From positions 1-64,000 of the forward strand of contig JAVHLK010000006.1 of the NCBI GenBank assembly GCA_031082285.1: a stretch of DNA of 64,000 bases, read 5' to 3'. The DNA comes from Desulfomonilaceae bacterium. GTDB taxonomy: Bacteria > Desulfobacterota > Desulfomonilia > Desulfomonilales > Desulfomonilaceae. The notes beneath the pieces were generated by a model, which did no database searches, was not told where the DNA came from, and saw nothing but the letters and a program-made list of their open reading frames with translations. Numbering within the stretch: position 1 is the first letter of the stretch; the number at the start of each line of letters is the position of its first letter. Shown in pieces: positions 45,173 to 53,820 of the stretch. The translations under genes were made by a program, and so were the position numbers.

Positions 45173-46522
45173 ATGACATTCCGAACAGAAGTGACCCGAA
45201 ATCAGGCCGAACGGCACCGGCGGGACTTGCGCTCCACTGTGCGCTCCTCGTGCGATGCAGGGAACGACCGGTTCCCCGAACGCCCTCTCCTCACCCGTCG
45301 TGCGTTCTTGATCGCCGCGGGCGCGGTCGCAGGGAGTTTCTTGTTGAGACGTCCCGAAGCGCACGCACAGTTCAAGATCCTTGTGGGCTTCATCGTACCG
45401 GAGGACACCGCCTTTGCGGCCGAGGCCGAGTCTCTGATTGCCGGGTTTGAGTTGTTCCTGATGGAAAACAAAGTTTCCTCCGTGGAGATATTGAAGAAGA
45501 GCGCAGGAAGCAACGGCAAAGAGACGCTCACGGGGCTGGCCGAGCTTGTCATGAAGCATGAGGTTCGTTTCTTGGTAAGCCCTCCTACACTTTCCGGATC
45601 CGAGAAGTGTATTCACGGCATCCCACCCGGGAAGGTCGTGCTCTTCGTCACCAACCCCGCGGTGCGACTGGTGAGTGGAGAGATGTGTATTCCGGGAGCC
45701 TTCAGACTTGGCGCCAACACCTATCAGTCCGCGAGACCTCTGGCGCCCTGGTCGTTGACCAACCTGGGTCGGAAGGTCTTCATCACCGGGGTTGACGACT
45801 CACAAGGCAATGAGCAGGCCGACTTCTTTGCCTACGGATTCGAGCGGGCCGGGGGACAGTTCGCAGACAGAGAAATGGTACGCACCGACGGAAAGGACAC
45901 GGAACCCCTCTTGAACTCCATAAGAAAGTCGAATGCGGATTTCGTGTTTGCCTCGTTTCGCGGCGGGACTGCCGAAGCGTTTCTCAAAGCGGTTCAAAGT
46001 GCCTCACCGGGACTCGGCAAGCCGGTTGTCGGACCCGAATCTCTCACATGCTACCCCGAGCCTCTCACGAGCATGGGCGACGCGGGTTTTGGAGTGAAGA
46101 CCCTGGGAACGCTCAGAGATGCCGCGGCGTTTGCGCGGAAAGTGGAGAAGCATACCGGCACACGCGTCACCAATGCGGTCCGGGCGGCCGAGGGATACGA
46201 CACGGCCTCCATCGTCTTCAAGGCCGCGGAATCGGGCAATGCTGCAAACGGAGAGACCGAAAACCTTATCAAGTTCATTGAACAAACGGAGATCGACGGT
46301 CCCCGAGGCAAGATTCGGTTCGACAAGAACCACGAGCCGATTCTCGACATGTTCGTACAGCAATGGGAGTCCGGAAAGCGTGGTCCGCGACAGAGAATCG
46401 TGCAGGAGCTCGGCACCGTTCCTTCACTGGACTTTGGGTGCGGCCGGGTGGGCTTCCCCAAGAAAACCGATCTGGAACTGCAGGACGAAAAACGGCGGGA
46501 GGAGCAGAGCGACGAGAAGTAA
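45173..46522 (+). CDS. Tat-exported ligand-binding protein (LivJ/Peripla_BP_6 family)
   Basis: The protein of about 449 residues has an N-terminal Tat-like signal (LLTRRAFLIAAGAVAGSFLL, residues about 40-59) and an extracellular ligand-binding domain of the branched-chain amino acid type: FIVPEDTAFAAEAESLIAGFELF, AELVMKHEVRFLVSPP, FVFASFRGGTAEAFL, AVRAAEGYDTASIVFKAAE. No permease or ATPase gene follows. The start is uncertain: ATG 45173 (AAGGA upstream) gives a shorter leader than ATG 45122. Confidence 0.85.
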   Translation: MTFRTEVTRNQAERHRRDLRSTVRSSCDAGNDRFPERPLLTRRAFLIAAGAVAGSFLLRRPEAHAQFKILVGFIVPEDTAFAAEAESLIAGFELFLMENKVSSVEILKKSAGSNGKETLTGLAELVMKHEVRFLVSPPTLSGSEKCIHGIPPGKVVLFVTNPAVRLVSGEMCIPGAFRLGANTYQSARPLAPWSLTNLGRKVFITGVDDSQGNEQADFFAYGFERAGGQFADREMVRTDGKDTEPLLNSIRKSNADFVFASFRGGTAEAFLKAVQSASPGLGKPVVGPESLTCYPEPLTSMGDAGFGVKTLGTLRDAAAFARKVEKHTGTRVTNAVRAAEGYDTASIVFKAAESGNAANGETENLIKFIEQTEIDGPRGKIRFDKNHEPILDMFVQQWESGKRGPRQRIVQELGTVPSLDFGCGRVGFPKKTDLELQDEKRREEQSDEK

Positions 46523-46749
46523 GGTCCCGCCGTATCCAATGGATGAAGAACGGGGACACCATTGCGGTGCCGTCACGACATTTTCTTCATTGACAGTTGC
46601 ACGGAGGATTTGCTAACGTGACGAACATCGATACGGCTTGCCGAAGATGGGGATCAGCGTCACGGTCTGAGCGGAGAGTCCGCACGCCGTGGTACGGTGA
46701 ATCTTCGCGGTACGTGTAATCGGTTGTCTTTTCGTTGCGGAGGCTTCAC
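46523..46749. other. intergenic stretch before the Pro/Cys-rich gene
   Basis: No gene supported; it ends in a sigma-54-like element listed next. Confidence 0.5.
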
Positions 46750-46763
46750 GGCACGTTGGATGC
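46750..46763 (+). promoter_or_regulatory. sigma-54-like element upstream of the Pro/Cys-rich gene
   Basis: GGCAC-GTTGG-ATGC matches the -24/-12 spacing (GG to GC) but deviates at two flanking positions (C before GG, A instead of T before TGC). It would start transcription near 46774, just before AAGGAG at 46780. Confidence 0.3.
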
Positions 46764-46791
46764 CGCGGCCTTCGGACATAAGGAGTGTGGA

Positions 46792-47364
46792 ATGAGTCAG
46801 AAACTTCTCACGTGCGCCCTCGCCATAACGGTCCTGTTGATCGGGGCCGCCGCGGGCCAAGTAAATGCGGGAGGTCCTTGCGCCCCCCCGATGTGCGGAC
46901 CGAACTATTGTCTGCCACAGATGTGTCCGCCTCCGATGATGATGGCTGCACCGCCGCCCTGCGGGCCTCCCATGTGTCCGCCGCCCCCTTGTCCACCCCC
47001 CCGGTGCAAGCCTAATCCCTTGGCTCAGATCTGCAACGGCGCGGTCTCTCTGGTAACCGGCGTGATTGCGCTTCCGTTCAAGGTTGCGGACTGCTTGATC
47101 GACAGCCTGGCCTGCCGACCGAAGTGCGGCCCGCGGCCGGTGTGTGGTCCGCCGCGTATTGCGTGCGCTCCGCCCATCTCCGTGCCGCCGTACATCATGG
47201 GACCGCCTCCGGGGATGCCCGCATACGGCATGGGGCACCATCGCCCGATGGGATTCGGCCACGGTTCCCCGCGCAGGTACTCGCCCATGGCCCAGAAAGA
47301 GAAGACCGCTCGCATGGACTTCATGGCGGAAGCCGGGAACGGCTTTTTTGGAACCTATTGGTAA
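46792..47364 (+). CDS. Pro/Cys-rich exported protein, unknown
   Basis: The 190-residue protein has a signal peptide (LLTCALAITVLLIGAAAGQVNA) and a mature part packed with PP and CGP/CPP units (CGPNYC, CPPPCPPPRC), a hydrophobic middle helix (AVSLVTGVIALPFKVADCLID) and a second Cys/Pro part. AAGGAG lies six bases before ATG 46792. A terminator follows about 40 bases after the stop, so it is monocistronic. It may be a disulfide-rich envelope protein. No family is recognised. Confidence 0.75.
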   Translation: MSQKLLTCALAITVLLIGAAAGQVNAGGPCAPPMCGPNYCLPQMCPPPMMMAAPPPCGPPMCPPPPCPPPRCKPNPLAQICNGAVSLVTGVIALPFKVADCLIDSLACRPKCGPRPVCGPPRIACAPPISVPPYIMGPPPGMPAYGMGHHRPMGFGHGSPRRYSPMAQKEKTARMDFMAEAGNGFFGTYW

Positions 47365-47400
47365 GACGGCCGCGCACCTGATTGTTATAGATGTAAGAGA

Positions 47401-47434
47401 GGGGACACCAAGGCAATTGGTGTCCCCTTTTCTT
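47401..47434 (+). terminator. intrinsic terminator after the Pro/Cys-rich gene
   Basis: GGGGACACCA and TGGTGTCCCC form a perfect ten-base-pair stem around AGGCAAT, followed by TTTTCTT. Excellent intrinsic terminator. Confidence 0.92.
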
Positions 47435-47525
47435 GTCTCGGCCCTTGAAGTCTGCGCGCCACCGGGATCATGGGCTCCGATTCCCACTCGGACGCGTTCT
47501 CCGTCAACGGCTCGAACCGAGAACG

Positions 47526-48314
47526 TCAATCCCAACGACGTATCCGAAAGATCCACTCCTTTGCGGAATTGATCTGCTTCATCTTGTCCTCGTCCCCCCC
47601 TTCCATGTCAGGATGAAAACGGAGGCACAGTTTCTTCCAGGCCTTCAGGACCTCATGCTTTGCCGAGTCCGTGGGCACCTGGAGCAGTTCGAAGTGCTTC
47701 TTCAAGCTGTACTCGAAGGGGTTTACCGAGGACCGGGCATGCCGATCTCTGAATTCGGGCGGTATCCAGTTCTCCGAGCGATCTCGTCGCTGCTGAAGCT
47801 TCCACTTCAGCATGGCAAGGCCCGCCCCGAGAAGCCGAGTGTATTTTGCCTTGTTGCGTGCATCTTTCAAAGTCATGGGACTGATGTTCTTCAGTCCGTC
47901 AACAAGCCGTTCGACCTCTGAAAGGTTCAGCCCGGACACGCTGTGAGCCGTTGGTTCCGCGGGGCCTACCAGGTACGCAAGTGTCCTCAAGAAGGCCGTC
48001 ATGGAGGGGCTTTCGCATTGAGAGTGCTCATAGCAACAACCGTCGGCAAAGTCGCGAGTGTTGAGACACTGGTGATAACCGCCGGCTTCAATCCCATGCC
48101 AGATCATTCCGGAACACCGCTCTGGGTCCACATCGACAATCCACACACCGTGTTCTCGAGAGTGGACGATGGTCTTACCGGAAAAATCCCTCACCAGCTG
48201 CCTCAACACCCGGTTCAATCGGTAATCGGTCAAGTCGAACAGATCGCACAGCCGATCTCTCGATATTCCCGGCTGGTCGATCACTGTGGTGAGCACTTGA
48301 TCCTTCAAGGACAT
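47526..48314 (-). CDS. protein with N-terminal winged-helix-like part and C-terminal J-domain
   Basis: The protein of about 262 residues carries a J-domain at its very C-terminus: HFELLQVPTDSAKHEVLKAWK, then LRFHPDMEGGDEDKMKQINSA with the HPD motif that stimulates DnaK. The N-terminal 60 residues (TVIDQPGISRDRLCDLFDLTDYRLNRVLRQL) look like a winged helix. The middle has His/Cys residues (GYHQCLNTRDFADGCCYEHSQC). Starts at 48314, 48326 and 48353 are all possible. A co-chaperone with a DNA- or partner-binding module is inference. Confidence 0.8.
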   Translation of the reverse strand: MSLKDQVLTTVIDQPGISRDRLCDLFDLTDYRLNRVLRQLVRDFSGKTIVHSREHGVWIVDVDPERCSGMIWHGIEAGGYHQCLNTRDFADGCCYEHSQCESPSMTAFLRTLAYLVGPAEPTAHSVSGLNLSEVERLVDGLKNISPMTLKDARNKAKYTRLLGAGLAMLKWKLQQRRDRSENWIPPEFRDRHARSSVNPFEYSLKKHFELLQVPTDSAKHEVLKAWKKLCLRFHPDMEGGDEDKMKQINSAKEWIFRIRRWD

Positions 48315-48771
48315 GGATCCGACCATCCTTCCGTGAGAGTCGCATTGCGACATACGCGATCAAACCAACATGCGGAGAACCGTCCGCGCCGCAGTCACGG
48401 ACTCTCGGTACGCCTTGAGACCGGGCGCCAAACCCGGCATTCGCGTGGAAGTTCACGCGTCCGGCCGGCATACGGTCCGGACCCCTCTGAAACGTGTCTC
48501 GCCGGTTGTTGCAGTACCGAACGCGGTCCCCCGACACGCAAACCGTTCGTCTCGCAATGTCCGCCGCGCATCGGCCCGGTATTCCCTACATAGTGTTGAT
48601 CTTCTCCGCGCAAAAATCAAGTGTCGCCCGAATTCCACTCCCTCTGCCGGGGCGGTCCTACCCTGAGAATACGCATGAAAAGAGACCACGACACATCTCC
48701 GTGGGGAAGGAACGCTGCGCAATGTTACCGCCGGTGACATGAGAGGCGTCGGAACGGGAATCCGGTAGTAC
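48315..48771. other. gap without a supported gene
   Basis: Frames exist, but none has recognisable sequence or a convincing ribosome binding site. The right end passes into the terminator of the porin gene. Confidence 0.5.
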
Positions 48772-48831
48772 AAAAAAAAAGCCCGACCGGTCGAGTCGAG
48801 CTGGGAGGGAACGGCCTGAATCCGGTCGGGC
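48772..48831 (-). terminator. intrinsic terminator of the porin-like gene
   Basis: On the minus strand GCCCGACCGG (48831-48822) pairs with CCGGTCGGGC (48790-48781) across a 31-base loop, and a run of nine T residues follows (A-run at 48772-48780 on the plus strand). It lies about 190 bases downstream of the porin-like gene. Confidence 0.85.
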
Positions 48832-49017
48832 TTCGAGAAACTTGCATATGCACTGACGACCAATGAAACTGTCTATTCAGAGAGGGCGCACTCGATTTGA
48901 AGTCGGAACGTGCTCGCTTATCGGGACAGTGGTCTTGGCCGTCCGTGACAGGCCGCAGGAAAAATCGGGGGAAAGCGCCGGATCCCTCCACCGGTCCGGC
49001 ACCCCGCGTGTTCGGTA

Positions 49018-50070
49018 TTAGAAGACGAATCCCATTTGGATGCTTGCGCCTTCCATGGCCACATCCAGGGACTTGACGTCACTATAGCCCTTCTTGTAGG
49101 TGGCAAACCGGTAAGCGCCCGTAATGTACCCCCGGCGACCGTTGTTCAGAGGAATGCTGTACTTGAGGCCGGTCATGACCTCCGATGCGAATGCCTCGTC
49201 CAGGAACCCTACGCCGGCCTTACATACCATTGACAGCGTGTTGTTGATCCTTCCCGTTCTCAGGCATCTTTCGAATTCCAGGCCCGCCATTGCCATGTTC
49301 ATGGACTCATCCCACGTGTCGCCGCAGCACCCCAAGTTGATGAAGGAGATCTTATCGTCCACCCGCACATAGTCGGTGAATATGCTGATTCGCGAACGGT
49401 AGGTCTTCACCGGATCGTAGACTATTCCCGCGTGCTGGACGAGTCGTTCCCATTTCACTTTGCTGTTCTGAAACGTGTTGAATTGGTTGCTGCCGAACAC
49501 GAAGGACCGGCTGGGATTGTGCGTGTTCTCCATACTCATGGGCATGATGGAGTACCTCAGGGACCAGTTGGGCTTGAACCGGTACGTTGCCGAGAATTCG
49601 GGAACGACGCCGTGGTCGGGCACGCCGAGATCGCTGTTCAGATCCACATCCTGCCCGTATATGCCGTATTGGTAGCCATAACCGATATTTCCCCGCACAT
49701 AGCGCACCGTGCCCTTCATTCTGGCAAAAAATGCCGCGGCATTCATTTCCCAGCCCTTTGGCCGCGCCATGGGCAGGAGGCACTGACTGCCGAGACGGTA
49801 CGGGTCCTGAAGCGCCGGATCATATTCCGCTTCAGGACGGCATTTGACGATCCTTTTCGGTTTCACCTTGTAGATGTACCGCGGATAGGGCGTCCCGGTT
49901 ACGCGGACCTTTGCGATCTGCTTCGGAATGGCGGTTTTTGGTGCGAAGAGGTCTTCTTGATTTTGATCGAACGAGGCGTGTTTAAAGGTGAGCGCCCACG
50001 CGTCCGCCGTGCAGATTGCTGTAGCAAACACTAGGCATACCAATACCATAAGAAGGTTTCTTGATTTCAT
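49018..50070 (-). CDS. outer membrane beta-barrel protein
   Basis: The 350-residue protein has a signal peptide (LLMVLVCLVFATAICTADAWA), a basic linker (YIYKVKPKRIVKC) and then alternating strands rich in aromatics (NIGYGYQYGIYGQDVDL, FSATYRFKPNWSLRYSIM), ending in a phenylalanine (MGFVF), the usual outer-membrane insertion signal. GGGAGGG precedes ATG 50070. Promoter and terminator are both visible, so it is a single-gene unit. The ligand is unknown. Confidence 0.82.
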   Translation of the reverse strand: MKSRNLLMVLVCLVFATAICTADAWALTFKHASFDQNQEDLFAPKTAIPKQIAKVRVTGTPYPRYIYKVKPKRIVKCRPEAEYDPALQDPYRLGSQCLLPMARPKGWEMNAAAFFARMKGTVRYVRGNIGYGYQYGIYGQDVDLNSDLGVPDHGVVPEFSATYRFKPNWSLRYSIMPMSMENTHNPSRSFVFGSNQFNTFQNSKVKWERLVQHAGIVYDPVKTYRSRISIFTDYVRVDDKISFINLGCCGDTWDESMNMAMAGLEFERCLRTGRINNTLSMVCKAGVGFLDEAFASEVMTGLKYSIPLNNGRRGYITGAYRFATYKKGYSDVKSLDVAMEGASIQMGFVF

Positions 50071-50107
50071 TCCGTCCCTCCCAGAGACAACTTTCTGTTA
50101 CCACTGA

Positions 50108-50135
50108 GGATTACCTGTCATCTTTTTGTTGTCAA
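50108..50135 (-). promoter_or_regulatory. sigma-70 promoter of the porin-like gene
   Basis: Read leftward: TTGACA (50135-50130), a 16-base spacer, then TAATCC (50113-50108). It predicts a start near 50101, about 30 bases upstream of the ATG, within an AT-rich patch. Confidence 0.6.
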
Positions 50136-50593
50136 GACAAATCTTGTTGAGTATCCAAGATTTATCATAATAACCTAGAATCAGTATGAATTAAGGACAC
50201 TTTTTTCAATAATTCACTTGAGATAATATTGCTAACATGTTGTTTTAATTAGACCTGGTTTGTCACGATAAAGCACCGTTGCTTCAGCGCTCCGACTATC
50301 TGCCCGCACTCCCCCAACCTCTCACAAACGCCCTCTCCGATTCCACAGCGGCCGCTCCCAGTGCCGAGAATCCCCTCAAGAATCACCCGCGGGATCACCC
50401 CCGTACGCGTGTCGCCCCGCCGCAAAGACCACCGCGTACGCGCGTACTCATCGCCCTTCTCGCCCCCCCGGACCCCGACCTTCTGGTCTAGGGTTAAATG
50501 CACTAATGTCGATGAGTTATGGGATTATGTTCAAGTCGGTCCGTGTTTCAATTCGATCGCTCCCTCACGCCTCCGCGACGAACCGCATGCCGT
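50136..50593. other. AT-rich then GC-rich gap
   Basis: The first 120 bases are conspicuously AT-rich; the rest is C-rich, with repeated CCGCG tracts. No gene is supported. Confidence 0.5.
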
Positions 50594-51499
50594 TCAGCGA
50601 GTTCCATTGATCCACGATACCAACGCGTCGGCAACAGCTCGAAGGACCTCTGCAGTAAGTTCACGCGTTCGAAGGTCGATGGTTTTGATCTGCTGGTCGG
50701 GCACCCAGGGAGCCCACTGGACCGGATCGGTGGATACGAAGAGAACAGCGGAGGGAACTCCCAGATTTGCAGCCAAATGACCGATCCCCGAGTCGTTGCC
50801 GAGGAAGAGTCCTGCGCGTCCGAGAGTCCCACAGAGTTCCTCCAAGGGCCGGTTTTCCAGTAGTTGAGTTCGGGCTGCGGCGATGAGACGCGGCCATGCG
50901 GCATGGTCCTTGAGGAATTCGTCCTCTTCACCCGCGGTCACCGCCGCGTCCCACCCAAAACCGTTTCTCAGCTTCTCTGCCAACGCACGCATCTCGTGCA
51001 GGGGAACACACTTTCCCGGCCCGCCGCTGCCGGGATGGATCCAGAGCAGGGGTTTTCTTTCGCCTTGGGCCAGATGCGTCAAGACCGATTTTCGTGCAGG
51101 AACCGCGGCCCCCAGACCGTGATGCAAGTGCTCGACGACATGGATGCCCGCGGACGGTCTGGAAGCAACATGAACGATGGAGCGGGTCCCCGCCCTCTTC
51201 AGATTTTCGGCCACAATATCGGGGCGTGTGAGAACAAGGTAGGCTTTTCCGAATCGCCGTGCAGGGGGACTCCACTTTGCCTCTCCCGAACCGAACAACC
51301 AAAGTTGGTCCGGGTGATCGACGGACTGGAACTCCATGTCTCGGGGCATCAGGAAGCGGTACCGGCCGTTCCCCACGACCGTGAAGGACGCACCGGGATG
51401 TATATTCCTTATGGATTCCAGGAGAGGAATTCCCAGGATGGTATCGCCGAGCGCGCCCGGGCGAACCACAAGTATGCGGGATTCAGTATCGTGATTCAT
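50594..51499 (-). CDS. glycosyltransferase family 9 (heptosyltransferase-like)
   Basis: GT9 enzymes add heptose to lipopolysaccharide core. The protein from ATG 51499 (301 residues) opens ILVVRPGALGDTILGIPLL, the GT9 N-terminus, and has LLWIHPGSGGPGKCVPLHEM and the C-terminal AGLFLGNDSGIGHLAANLGVPSAVLFVSTDPVQWAPW, the donor-binding block. No good Shine-Dalgarno sequence is seen. No other LPS gene lies nearby. Confidence 0.92.
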   Translation of the reverse strand: MNHDTESRILVVRPGALGDTILGIPLLESIRNIHPGASFTVVGNGRYRFLMPRDMEFQSVDHPDQLWLFGSGEAKWSPPARRFGKAYLVLTRPDIVAENLKRAGTRSIVHVASRPSAGIHVVEHLHHGLGAAVPARKSVLTHLAQGERKPLLWIHPGSGGPGKCVPLHEMRALAEKLRNGFGWDAAVTAGEEDEFLKDHAAWPRLIAAARTQLLENRPLEELCGTLGRAGLFLGNDSGIGHLAANLGVPSAVLFVSTDPVQWAPWVPDQQIKTIDLRTRELTAEVLRAVADALVSWINGTR

Positions 51500-51722
51500 G
51501 TGTTCGGGTACGTAATCCCGGCAGGCATTCCCCTGGGGGCGTGAATTCGGGCGGGCAGCGTCACTTCTCAAAACGTGACGGACCGAGGCGCGCCCCGCGA
51601 AGCCGATCGCGCCTCGGTATATTCCTCCGGAAGCCGGCCCTCCGGGCCCGGAGACTTCTCGTTCGCCGTTTCCGCCACGGCAAGAAGTCATGATACGTGA
51701 CTCGGCTTGCGCCGCGCAGTAC

Positions 51723-52118
51723 TCAGTTGGGGACGCCGAACCAGGCTCTGACGCTCAGCCCCACCGCACAATAATAGGCCGGGATTTGAATGATGACCAC
51801 CAAGATGACCGCGGAGACGGGGATCCAGGCGTGTCTTTGCGCAGCGTACTCGGGGTCCGACTTCAGTTTTCGCAAATCTTCCTTGGCGGATATGGTGTAG
51901 AACGCGACGGCCGCCAACAGCATGGGCAACACGTGTTTTCCCAGGGCTTCGGCCAGGGGGGCATGCCACCATGCAACCACGAAAATGAGCGTGAAGAGGG
52001 CCGATGCGACACCCAGTGCGATGTACCAGGGGGGTTCCTCTTGCCTGAGATCGTCAATGACTCCTATGACGCCGACTCCGGCCAACACGATGACGTATGC
52101 AAAGGCCCACCAAGGCAT
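51723..52118 (-). CDS. small four-helix membrane protein
   Basis: The 131-residue product (MPWWAFAYVIVLAGVGVIGV) has about four hydrophobic helices: residues about 5-20, 32-50, 58-78 and 100-125, with a charged loop KEDLRKLKSDPEYAAQRHA. It follows the MFS gene by 32 bases with GAGGAG before the ATG, so it belongs to the same transcript. Function is unknown. Confidence 0.75.
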   Translation of the reverse strand: MPWWAFAYVIVLAGVGVIGVIDDLRQEEPPWYIALGVASALFTLIFVVAWWHAPLAEALGKHVLPMLLAAVAFYTISAKEDLRKLKSDPEYAAQRHAWIPVSAVILVVIIQIPAYYCAVGLSVRAWFGVPN

Positions 52119-52150
52119 GATCTCCTCACGAATGTCCACACGCGTCCGGT

Positions 52151-53467
52151 CTATGAAGCGGTCCTTATTCTCCTGGGCAGCGGAAAGGTCTCTTTCATGA
52201 AGAACGTGCAGACAAGAGCCGTCGCAGCTGCTCCCAGCAGCACGAGCAGCATCGCCTGGTAACCTTCCGGAGAATATCCTCCGGCCGCGGTCTTGGGATA
52301 CGCGTCGAGTATGCGACCCAGTAACGGTTGGGACACCGCGCCGCCCAGAAACGGAAATAGATTGACGGCTCCCACGGAAGTGCCTGCGATCTCGACCGGA
52401 AACAACTCTTTTGTCGTCGTAAATCCGATCACCACTATGGCCGATCCCGACACTGCAAGCAAGAACATGAAGCCATAGAGTGCCGAGATCGGGAGCCCTT
52501 GAGGGAAGAGGTTGAGCAGCAGCATCAGGGCGGTGAGGACCCCGGAGAACAGCATGAGGACCACCTTGCGGCTGAAGAAGACCCTGTCGGAAAGGTAGCT
52601 CATAAACGGGCTGCCGAAGATCATCCCCACTGCGGTCATGTTCAGCACAGCGCCGGCGTCCGCTCTGGTCATCCCATAGGTATGCATGAAATAGGGCCCG
52701 GCCCACATGCCGGCAAATCCGAAAAACACACACATCATGAAAAAGAACCACACCGCGACGGGCCAGAAAAATTTCTCGCCCACAACACGTCTTGCGCCCT
52801 CCCAAAGGGGAATCTCTTGCGGCTTCGCAGCTTTTCCCGGCCCCGTATGATCGATCTCGGCCAGGGAGGGCCACCCCATGTCGCGCGGCCTGTTACGTAC
52901 AAACATCCATACTGCGACGGCGATCAAGAGGGTGCCGGCTCCAATGATTTCGAACGATGCCCGCCATCCCACCGATCCGGTCATCCATGCCAAGGGAGTG
53001 GCCGCGATCAACGCGCCCGCTCCGCCCATGGCATTCAAGAGGGCCGCCATGAACGCGAACTCGCTGACTCGGAACCATTGAGAAAATATCTTCATGGCCG
53101 GGATGAAGACCATGGACACTCCCAACCCGACCAGAACCCTTGCCGCAACCGCGGACGATATCCCTGGGGCGAGACCGAGGAGGATGCTGCCGATCCCGGC
53201 CACGATAAGGAACAGAGTAACGGTCTTACGGGGTCCCAGAGAGTCGGACAGCAGTCCTGCGGGAAACTGCATCAGCGCGTAGGGATAGAAATAGGCCGAC
53301 GCCAGGAGCCCGACGGCTCCTCCCGAAACGTTGAGCGACTTCTGGAGATCCAGAGCCACCACCGCGGGGCACAGTCGGTGAAAGTAGACAAAGACGTACG
53401 CCACGGCCATGATCCAGAAGATGCCCCATCTGTACCTCAGCACTTTTTGCGCAAGATCTCCGTCCAT
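52151..53467 (-). CDS. MFS transporter
   Basis: The 438-residue protein has twelve predicted helices. Helix 1 is IFWIMAVAYVFVYFHRLCP, and the MFS loop 2-3 signature appears as FPAGLLSDSLGPRKTV. ATG 53467 is supported by AAGGAAGG upstream and starts MDGDLAQKVLRYRWG. The sequence resembles organic-anion or sugar-phosphate MFS members (a PAVVALDLQKSLNVSGG loop). The substrate is unknown. Confidence 0.9.
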   Translation of the reverse strand: MDGDLAQKVLRYRWGIFWIMAVAYVFVYFHRLCPAVVALDLQKSLNVSGGAVGLLASAYFYPYALMQFPAGLLSDSLGPRKTVTLFLIVAGIGSILLGLAPGISSAVAARVLVGLGVSMVFIPAMKIFSQWFRVSEFAFMAALLNAMGGAGALIAATPLAWMTGSVGWRASFEIIGAGTLLIAVAVWMFVRNRPRDMGWPSLAEIDHTGPGKAAKPQEIPLWEGARRVVGEKFFWPVAVWFFFMMCVFFGFAGMWAGPYFMHTYGMTRADAGAVLNMTAVGMIFGSPFMSYLSDRVFFSRKVVLMLFSGVLTALMLLLNLFPQGLPISALYGFMFLLAVSGSAIVVIGFTTTKELFPVEIAGTSVGAVNLFPFLGGAVSQPLLGRILDAYPKTAAGGYSPEGYQAMLLVLLGAAATALVCTFFMKETFPLPRRIRTAS

Positions 53468-53747
53468 TTTCACCTTCCTTCCGTGGGCCCGGGATACGGG
53501 ATAGGGCAAGGGGAGTAAGAAGCATACCAGATCGCGGAGCAAAAACGCTCGTGAAAATTGTTCCTGTCATGACCGTGCGTCTTTTCGGGAAGTTACCCGC
53601 CGGCAACGACGACTCCGGCCGCCCCCCTACCCCGCGTAAGGAAAGAGACGGCACCCTGGAGTTCCCTGGGAGGTGCCGTTGTCGTGCAAATTGGGTCACC
53701 GGACCCTGACAAATTTTCAATGAGGGGGCGATTTCATTCAGACAATT
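53468..53747. other. divergent intergenic region between the MFS gene and moeA
   Basis: No gene. A strong hairpin (ACGGCACC ... GGTGCCGT, 53649-53682) lies in the MFS leader side; no known riboswitch pattern is recognised in it. Confidence 0.4.
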
Positions 53748-53776
53748 TTGACATAATCCTTGTTCGTTGGTATAGT
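53748..53776 (+). promoter_or_regulatory. near-consensus sigma-70 promoter of moeA
   Basis: TTGACA (53748-53753), 17 bases, TATAGT (53771-53776). Start expected near 53783, about 38 bases before the moeA ATG. Confidence 0.85.
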
Positions 53777-53820
53777 ATTTCTGATCGTACAAGTCGTACC
53801 CCCGAACCAAGAGAACGAAC

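Noticed and set aside
53649-53682. Hairpin ACGGCACC...GGTGCCGT near moeA as a molybdenum-cofactor riboswitch
   Set aside because: It lies upstream of the mapped-looking moeA promoter and lacks the conserved Moco motif blocks.
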